Assembly: GCF_020687805.1 (NCBI RefSeq) | Contig: NZ_JAJEWQ010000004.1 | Span: 248,001 to 312,000, forward strand | Reading direction: 5' to 3' | Source of the DNA: Planctobacterium marinum | Lineage (GTDB): Bacteria; Pseudomonadota; Gammaproteobacteria; Enterobacterales; Alteromonadaceae | Length of the DNA: 64,000 nucleotides | Shown here: in pieces, positions 58,076 to 64,000 of the stretch | Numbering within the stretch: the stretch's first letter is position 1 | How the letters are laid out: the number at the start of each line of letters is the position of its first letter | Made by a program: the position numbers and the translations under genes | The notes under the pieces: generated by a model | Databases searched by the model: none | What the model saw: the letters and a program-made list of their open reading frames with translations, nothing else | What the model was told of the DNA's origin: nothing

Positions 58076-58834
58076 ATGAAAACTCGTGCGCAGCTAAAAT
58101 TACTTTTGGTGCAGATTCGCGATAAACCCCAGGTGCGGGAAGAGGAGTTTGACAGTTTTGTACGCTTTGCTGGTATCAATTCTGACCAACTGTCGGTACT
58201 CAATGTGTTTGATCAGCCGCGTTTTTCACCGCAACTGGTAGATAATTTTGATGCGGTGTTAGTCGGTGGTGCCAGCGAAGCCAGTGTTCTGGAGCCGGAA
58301 GTTTATCCTTTTGTGCCTGATTGTGTGCAACTGTTGCAATACTGCAAGGAAAACGCAAAACCGGTGTTTGCTTCCTGCTTTGGATTTCAGTTGGCTGTAC
58401 TGGCGATGGGCGGTGAAATCGTGCGTGATACAGCCGATTTCGAAATCGGCACACTGCCTATCCAGATTACTGAAGCAGGTTATCAGGACCCGCTGTTCTC
58501 CGGCTTTCCCAATCCATTTTACGCCGTTAGTGTGCATCGCGAACGCGCCCCACAATTGCCATCTAACTGTGAATTACTGGCTTACACAGAACAATGTCCT
58601 CATGCGTTTAAAGTGCATCAACGGCCTTTCTGGGCGTTTCAATTTCACCCGGAAGTCGACAAGGACATTTTGATCGAAAGACTGTCGGTATTTCGGGCAC
58701 AATACACTCAAAATGCAGAACACTTTAACCAGGTGATCAGTCATGCAAAGGATACCCCCTGGTCTAATTTGTTGGTAGAACGCTTTGTTGATACCTTAGT
58801 TTTACCCCCTGAGAATAATAAGACTAATTGGTAG
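58076..58834 (+). CDS. Class I glutamine amidotransferase-like protein
   Basis: About 252 aa with the GATase1 nucleophile elbow in FASCFGFQLAV and the His-x-Glu pair in FQFHPEVD. Stand-alone proteins of this kind, such as YfeJ-type, hydrolyse glutamine or a gamma-glutamyl bond; no synthetase partner is next to it. ATG 58076 has AGGT nearby; a GTG at 58040 would add 12 residues. It is 50 bases after the dehydrogenase gene, so they may be cotranscribed. Confidence 0.85.
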   Translation: MKTRAQLKLLLVQIRDKPQVREEEFDSFVRFAGINSDQLSVLNVFDQPRFSPQLVDNFDAVLVGGASEASVLEPEVYPFVPDCVQLLQYCKENAKPVFASCFGFQLAVLAMGGEIVRDTADFEIGTLPIQITEAGYQDPLFSGFPNPFYAVSVHRERAPQLPSNCELLAYTEQCPHAFKVHQRPFWAFQFHPEVDKDILIERLSVFRAQYTQNAEHFNQVISHAKDTPWSNLLVERFVDTLVLPPENNKTNW

Positions 58835-58967
58835 TGGTAAATCTTTTTTTTTAAGCCACACTGTAAGTTAAGACCTATCAGAGTTCGGCCAAGATGTGCC
58901 GGATTGGTTAAAGCTGCTGTCTGACGCAGGTTGCTTACAGGCGGTTTAAAATTACAACAGGTAATGA

Positions 58968-60941
58968 ATGCGCACCCGAAATTGGTCAACAAAAGTACAT
59001 CTTTGTGCGTTTGCAGTATGGTTTTGCATGCCATTGCAGGCGCAATCGGATGAGACATCCGATGCTCAACAGTTGGGACTGCTTTCATTTGAGCAATTGC
59101 TGGAACTGGAAGTCAGTGTCGCCTCCACGCAATCCGAAAACATCCTCAAAGCACCGGCTGTCGTTTCGCGTATTGAGGTTTCGGTTTTTCAAAAAATGGG
59201 TATTCACACCTTGGCGGATCTGATTGCCATGTTACCTGGCGCAGATGTACACCATACGGCAATTGGTACGCAATCTGTGATGTTGCGAGGTTTTTTTGAA
59301 GCCTTCAATCAAAAAGTGCTGTTTCAGTTAGATGGTGTACCTTACTGGCAATCTTCTCACAGTGATATACCGGTAGCCGGTATACCGCTGGAAGCGATCA
59401 GCCACATAGAGGTAATTCGCGGTCCGGGCACGGTTTTCCACGGTACTAATGCCTCTGCCGGAGTCATTAATGTGGTCACTAAAAAAACATCCGGTGGCAG
59501 TGCCGTGGCCATGCTCAATGTCGAAGGTGGCAAATCTGCCGCACTAAATTATGGTACTGAATTTCAGGGCGGCACTTTTACCGTAGCGGGCCACTGGCAC
59601 AAGAGTCATGATTATCAGGCTTTTTATAACAATCGTCCCATCCCAGCCTTTATTCCGGAACAGGTTCCCGATAGTGGTCTGGTGACCAAGCAACCTGACG
59701 ACAAGTCCTTAATGTTAGGGTGGCATTCAGAGGATTTATCGCTACAGTATCAGGAGTTCAGCTCTGCGATTCAGGGCCTGGCCGCGGCAGCATCCATGTT
59801 AAACCTGGGCGAAATGCAACAACGGGGGCGCTTGCTGAAAGCGGATAAACACTGGCGAGGAGATACACAACAATTTCGACTGTTCGCAGATTACAACAAC
59901 TTTTATTTACGGATCCCCACGGAACGCTTGTTTAACGGCACGGAGTTTGGCGTGCAAAACTTTGGTGATGGGGAAGATAACAACCGGTTTCGCCTGGGCG
60001 GCCAGTATATAGTGCAATGGGATGCAAAAACCGAGTTGGTTGCCGGACTGGAAGTCGAGCATCGGGAAACCGGTGATTACCTGAATACCGACAGCGATGG
60101 CGTGGTTCGGGTAAAGACCATGGATAAAAATGATACCACTGAGTGGGCCGTTTACGGCCAGTGGTTGCGGGATTTCGACGATTTGCGGGTTTCTTTGGGA
60201 ATGCGCTTTGTAGACAATCAGATGTCTGGTTCGAATGTATTGCCCAGAATTAGTTTGATTCAGTCCTTAGACGACTATAGTTCGATTAAGGTGCTGTATT
60301 CTTCCGGCTTTAATGCGCCGAACTTTTTTCAAAAAGGCATTGATATTCCCCCCGGTGTGATTGTAGGAAATAGTGATCTCAAGGCTGAAACAGTGGATAC
60401 CCTTGATATTGCGTATACCTACACCAAAGACAACACTTTGTTTATCGCCAATTTATACTGGACCCATGCAGATGATTTTATCCAACGGCGCAGTAATGAA
60501 TTTGAGGTGCGGTTTGAAAACACAGATGACTTTGAGCGTTATGGTTTAGAGCTGGATTACCAGTTTGTCACTAAAAACATGAAATGGTTTTCGAATCTGA
60601 GTTATCAGCACGAAGGCAATAATCGTTCAGAAATGGACATTGGTCGTCAGTTTGTACCCCGCTGGATGGCAAAGCTCGGTGCTGTCTGGGGCTTTAATAT
60701 CAGACACAGTCTGGGGTTCAGTCTGCGTTATTCCAGTGAAAGAGCCGCGGTCGATGAAAGCGCCTTGCTGAATCTGCAATATCAATATAATCAGGACGAC
60801 TGGCAGGCCTATCTGGCAGTGGAAAATGTATTGTCTGATGATTATGCCGTACCGGACTGGCAGGACTTAAACGAGCTACGCACTGTCACCGCAGGAGACG
60901 AAGACCCTGTGGTTAAAGTGGGAGCCCGGGTCTTCTTTTAG
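58968..60941 (+). CDS. TonB-dependent outer-membrane receptor
   Basis: 657 aa: signal peptide (VHLCAFAVWFCMPLQAQ), a plug domain (about 60-170, with LLPGADVHHTAIGTQSVMLRG-like and IEVIRGPGTVFHGTNASAGVINVVTK segments), then a 22-strand barrel ending VKVGARVFF. These import metal chelates or other large nutrients at the cost of the TonB/proton force. The ligand is not identifiable and no siderophore genes are linked. The TonB box is not clear. Confidence 0.92.
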   Translation: MRTRNWSTKVHLCAFAVWFCMPLQAQSDETSDAQQLGLLSFEQLLELEVSVASTQSENILKAPAVVSRIEVSVFQKMGIHTLADLIAMLPGADVHHTAIGTQSVMLRGFFEAFNQKVLFQLDGVPYWQSSHSDIPVAGIPLEAISHIEVIRGPGTVFHGTNASAGVINVVTKKTSGGSAVAMLNVEGGKSAALNYGTEFQGGTFTVAGHWHKSHDYQAFYNNRPIPAFIPEQVPDSGLVTKQPDDKSLMLGWHSEDLSLQYQEFSSAIQGLAAAASMLNLGEMQQRGRLLKADKHWRGDTQQFRLFADYNNFYLRIPTERLFNGTEFGVQNFGDGEDNNRFRLGGQYIVQWDAKTELVAGLEVEHRETGDYLNTDSDGVVRVKTMDKNDTTEWAVYGQWLRDFDDLRVSLGMRFVDNQMSGSNVLPRISLIQSLDDYSSIKVLYSSGFNAPNFFQKGIDIPPGVIVGNSDLKAETVDTLDIAYTYTKDNTLFIANLYWTHADDFIQRRSNEFEVRFENTDDFERYGLELDYQFVTKNMKWFSNLSYQHEGNNRSEMDIGRQFVPRWMAKLGAVWGFNIRHSLGFSLRYSSERAAVDESALLNLQYQYNQDDWQAYLAVENVLSDDYAVPDWQDLNELRTVTAGDEDPVVKVGARVFF

Positions 60942-61003
60942 CGGCAAAGCGTCGGCGCATTCACCTACTCTTTGCGATGCTGAAAAACCAGCGGCAATTT
61001 AGC

Positions 61004-61768
61004 CTATGGCTTGCGGAACTTAAAGGTCCAACGGTCTGTGTTGCCTGTGACTGTTTTGCGGCCCACTTCGTAAATCAGCTCATCATCTTTGCGGTAATGC
61101 AAATCTGAATAGTCTACAAATTCAAAGCCGGCTTCCAGAATTTCTTTGATCGCCAACACCGGGTCAACGCGACGTCGATTTTCACGATTTGGCTCTTCCA
61201 TATGGCGCGCAGTGTGATCCACCACAGCATAGATGCCCCCTGATTTTAGGGCGTCAAATGCTGCTTCATTCATGGCGCGTCGTCCTTCTTCCGAGAAATT
61301 GTGATAGTTTCTGAAGGTCAGCACCATATCAACATCACTGACCCCGAGTCCTGTTTCGGGCAGCTCTAAGGTATAAAATTTGTCGCCTTCAGCGCGATAA
61401 ATTTTGGCATCCTCAGCGACAATCGTCATTTTTTCAAAGCCGGGGGTGTTTACCCAGTCTTTAATTCGTCCGGTTCCCAGAGCGCCATAGTACTGTCCTT
61501 TTTCGGCCACGGTGGGTGCCAACAGACGGGTATACCAACCTCCGCCTGGGATCAGTTCTACTATCTTCATGTCATCCCGCAACCCAAAAAATGCCAGGGT
61601 TTCAATTGGCAAGCGATTCGCATCGCGCTCTTTATCAGCGTCACTGCGCAATTCCGACTGCAAAGCTTGCTGTAATTTCGATTTGGTGGCATCAAAATCG
61701 TCTGCCAGCGTGCTAAAGCTGGCGATGCTCAATACCAGCGCGGTGGTTTTCAATAGGCTTTTAATCAT
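61004..61768 (-). CDS. Exported class I methyltransferase-like protein
   Basis: About 254 aa. MIKSLLKTTALVLSIASFSTLADD is a signal peptide, yet the rest is a SAM-methyltransferase-like fold (VELIPGGGWYTRLLAP, YGALGTGRI, MVLTFRNYHNFS, GIYAVVDHTA). SAM is not expected in the periplasm, so it may be noncatalytic or use another ligand. ATG 61768 with AGGAA is preferred over the far upstream start. Convergent with the TonB receptor gene. Confidence 0.78.
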   Translation of the reverse strand: MIKSLLKTTALVLSIASFSTLADDFDATKSKLQQALQSELRSDADKERDANRLPIETLAFFGLRDDMKIVELIPGGGWYTRLLAPTVAEKGQYYGALGTGRIKDWVNTPGFEKMTIVAEDAKIYRAEGDKFYTLELPETGLGVSDVDMVLTFRNYHNFSEEGRRAMNEAAFDALKSGGIYAVVDHTARHMEEPNRENRRRVDPVLAIKEILEAGFEFVDYSDLHYRKDDELIYEVGRKTVTGNTDRWTFKFRKP

Positions 61769-62010
61769 TAGGTTCCTCATTTTTATTGCGATTTTCCGGT
61801 TATTATTGGAGCCTGCATATTGTTGCTGCAGGAATGTAGCGCAAAGTTTGACAGGCCCAGACAGCATGGTCAAAGATAGACCTGCCAGAAAAAATTGTCA
61901 CCGTATTCGCTACGAATAGTTTAAAAAAAGGGATTAATCCCAGGGCAACTTACGGTATATTTTAGTAGCCCGATAGCTTCTGATTTTCACCACAGATAAT
62001 TCCACTGAAT

Positions 62011-63255
62011 ATGTTTAAAGTCATTCACACTTCTGACTGGCATTTAGGTCAGCATTTTTATACCCGTCATCGCAAAAACGAACATCAACAGTTTTTGGAT
62101 TGGTTACTGCAAGTTATTGCGCGGGAACAGGTGAATGCTCTGGTGGTGGCCGGCGATATTTTTGATACCAGCACTCCGCCGAGTTATGCCCGGGAACTAT
62201 ACAACCAATTTATTATTGGGGCGCAAGATTTAAACTGTACCTTGATTTTTGTGGCCGGAAATCACGATTCTGTAGCGGTTCTGAATGAATCCAAAGATCT
62301 GCTCAAACACCTCAATACCCATGTCATTAGTCAGGTTAGCGAAAAAACCGAAGACGCACTGTTGCTGCTGCAAGACGACTCGGGCACGCCCGGTCTTGTC
62401 GTTACGCCGGTGCCCTTTATTCGTCCCCGGGATGTACTGCTCAGCAGTGCCGCACAATCTGGACTGGAGAAAAGACACCAACTGGGGGAGGCAATAAAGG
62501 CGCATTATCAACAGTTGATTGAGCAGGCCAGGCAATTGCAACAAGCACAGGGTTTAACTCTGCCGGTGCTGATGACCGGGCATCTTTCCGCGTTAGGGGT
62601 TTCACAAACTGAATCAGTACGCGACATTTATATCGGTAGTCTGGACGGATTTCCTGCCAGTGATTTTCCCAATGCTGATTACATTGCACTGGGGCATATT
62701 CACAAAGCGCAACAGGTGGCCGGCAATGCGCATATTTGTTATTCCGGTGCCCCCATTCCGCTGAGCTTCGACGAACTCAATCAGCCCAAAAGCATTAATC
62801 TGGTGTGTTTTGAAAAGGACAAGCTACATTCCGTTGAGCCTGTCGCTGTGCCCTGTTTTCAGGCCATGAAAAAGCTCAAAGGTAATCTCAATGAACTGGA
62901 AGCACAAATTTCCGGATTGGACAAAGAGACTTCCATCTGGCTGAGCCTGGAAGTGACAGAGCAAGACTTTCTGTCGGATCTTCAGCAGCGCTTTCAGCAA
63001 ATGACAGAAAACACCGCAATCGAAATACTGCAGATCACCCGGGCCAGAAAACATCGCCGAGAGGTGCTAGCGGATGACTATGTAGAAACGCTGAATGAAC
63101 TGACTCCAATGGACGTATTTGAGCGGCGTCTGGCTCTGGAAGCGTTTTCTGAGCAGGATGAAAAAGCACGGATTGCCCGATTAAAAACCTTGTTTAGCCA
63201 GATTGAAACGACGTTGGAGCAGGATAGTGAGCCAGACGGAGGAAGCGCACCATGA
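62011..63255 (+). CDS. sbcD: Nuclease SbcCD subunit D
   Basis: 414-aa Mre11-family metallophosphoesterase. Metal motifs are in order: SDWHLGQHF, VAGDIFD, VAGNHDS, TGHLSA and LGHIHKAQ. With SbcC it cuts hairpins and blocked DNA ends. The C-terminal capping region follows to residue 414. Its stop overlaps the sbcC start (ATGA). Confidence 0.95.
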   Translation: MFKVIHTSDWHLGQHFYTRHRKNEHQQFLDWLLQVIAREQVNALVVAGDIFDTSTPPSYARELYNQFIIGAQDLNCTLIFVAGNHDSVAVLNESKDLLKHLNTHVISQVSEKTEDALLLLQDDSGTPGLVVTPVPFIRPRDVLLSSAAQSGLEKRHQLGEAIKAHYQQLIEQARQLQQAQGLTLPVLMTGHLSALGVSQTESVRDIYIGSLDGFPASDFPNADYIALGHIHKAQQVAGNAHICYSGAPIPLSFDELNQPKSINLVCFEKDKLHSVEPVAVPCFQAMKKLKGNLNELEAQISGLDKETSIWLSLEVTEQDFLSDLQQRFQQMTENTAIEILQITRARKHRREVLADDYVETLNELTPMDVFERRLALEAFSEQDEKARIARLKTLFSQIETTLEQDSEPDGGSAP

Positions 63256-64000
63256 AAATTCTGTCACTGGCCTTTTCCAATTTAAATTCATTGCGTGGCA
63301 ACTGGTTTATCGATTTTACTGCTTCTGAGTTTAGTGATAACAGCCTGTTTGCCATTACCGGCCCCACCGGAGCCGGTAAAACTACACTTCTGGACGCTAT
63401 CTGTGTCGCGCTTTATCATCAAACACCGCGCCTTGGGGCATTGAGTCAGTCCAGCAACGAAATTATGACCCGCGGATGCGCCGAATCTCGTGCCGAGGTG
63501 GAATTTGATGTTAAGGGCAAAGCCTATCGCGCCAGTTGGTCGATGCGCCGTGCCCGGGGCAAAGCCGACGGTAAGTTGCAACCCGCAGATGTGGAACTGG
63601 CTGAAGTGCATTCTGGTCAGATCCTGGCGTCGCAAATCAAGCAAAAAGCGGAACTGATTGAACAGATCACCGGACTGGACTTTGCCCGGTTCACGCGTTC
63701 CATGATGTTGTCACAGGGGCAATTCGCCGCGTTTTTAAATGCCAGGGAAGAAGAGCGGGCTGCTTTGCTGGAAGAACTCACCGGTACTGAAATATATGGC
63801 AAAATCTCTGAACGTGCCGCTGAACAGCGTTCTGAGGCCCGGCGGCAACTGGAACACATGGAAACCCGGTTGGCCAGTGCAGAGCTGTTATCAACAGAAG
63901 CCCGTGAAGCATTAACCCAGGAGCTGGATAATACCGATAGCCATCACCAGGCGTTGAAATCACAACTACTCAGTACAGAAAGTCAGTTGCACTGGTGGCA
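63252..64000 (+). CDS. sbcC: Nuclease SbcCD subunit C (SMC-like ATPase), 5' part
   Basis: First 249 codons; the gene runs past the window end. Starts MKILSLAFSNLNS and carries the Walker A GPTGAGKTTLLDA at about residue 37, then the Rad50 Q-loop region MMLSQGQFAAFL, followed by the beginning of the long coiled coil. ATP-driven clamp partner of SbcD. Signature motif and Walker B lie outside the window. Confidence 0.95.
   Translation, partial: MKILSLAFSNLNSLRGNWFIDFTASEFSDNSLFAITGPTGAGKTTLLDAICVALYHQTPRLGALSQSSNEIMTRGCAESRAEVEFDVKGKAYRASWSMRRARGKADGKLQPADVELAEVHSGQILASQIKQKAELIEQITGLDFARFTRSMMLSQGQFAAFLNAREEERAALLEELTGTEIYGKISERAAEQRSEARRQLEHMETRLASAELLSTEAREALTQELDNTDSHHQALKSQLLSTESQLHWW

Overview
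The window reads as a stretch of gammaproteobacterial chromosome, most likely from the Alteromonadales (an Alteromonadaceae-type marine bacterium). The evidence is the protein repertoire (fadBA, slt, pepQ, metJ/metF, yihY-dtd-yiiD, rpoH, ftsYEX, rsmD, dksA-gluQ-pcnB-folK-panBC, polB, sbcDC), close similarity to E. coli and Vibrio relatives, and typical MetJ, PsrA-like and LexA operators. I see no rRNA, tRNA, CRISPR array, insertion sequence or prophage.

Layout. 0-2.3 kb: an aldehyde dehydrogenase, a VOC protein and a FosA-type glutathione transferase. 2.27-2.92 kb: three very small genes reading toward fosA. Two encode glycine-rich peptides with double-glycine-type leaders, and a perfect LexA (SOS) box lies upstream. 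I read this as an undescribed bacteriocin/microcin-like locus. 2.97-6.3 kb: the fadBA beta-oxidation operon behind a PsrA-like palindrome. 6.5-15.5 kb: slt, pepQ, divergent metJ/metF with tandem met boxes, yihY-dtd-yiiD with two small envelope genes inserted. 15.7-18.3 kb: a class I adenylate cyclase paralogue and a lone HEPN-like gene. 18.5-28 kb: rpoH, an EAL-HDOD protein, ftsYEX, rsmD, dgkA, yjaG, a 60-aa HTH protein, pepB and sfsA.

28.3-38.7 kb: dksA, gluQ, pcnB (start codon apparently AUU), folK, panB, panC, and a convergent PLP decarboxylase of PanP type that would replace panD in making beta-alanine; then a degenerate EAL protein, a TrmB-like methyltransferase and the yadGH ABC exporter. 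38.9-49.8 kb: an AhpD-like protein, a Cache chemoreceptor, a MerR/flavin oxidoreductase pair sharing a 19-bp-spacer promoter, a RegB/RegA-like two-component system with a His-rich loop beside a Met-rich outer-membrane protein, a HAD phosphatase, and polB with its own LexA-like box.

50-64 kb: an outer-membrane barrel, a secreted subtilase, and an ECF sigma/anti-sigma pair. The promoters of sigma gene, protease and barrel share a G(G/A)AATA-N16-CGTT pattern, so they look like one envelope-response regulon. The barrel gene also has a leader with mutually exclusive hairpins. After this come a pseudo-receiver-TPR protein, a small barrel protein, SRPBCC, hydroxyacid dehydrogenase and amidotransferase genes, a TonB-dependent receptor, an exported methyltransferase-like protein, sbcD, and the start of sbcC, which runs off the window.
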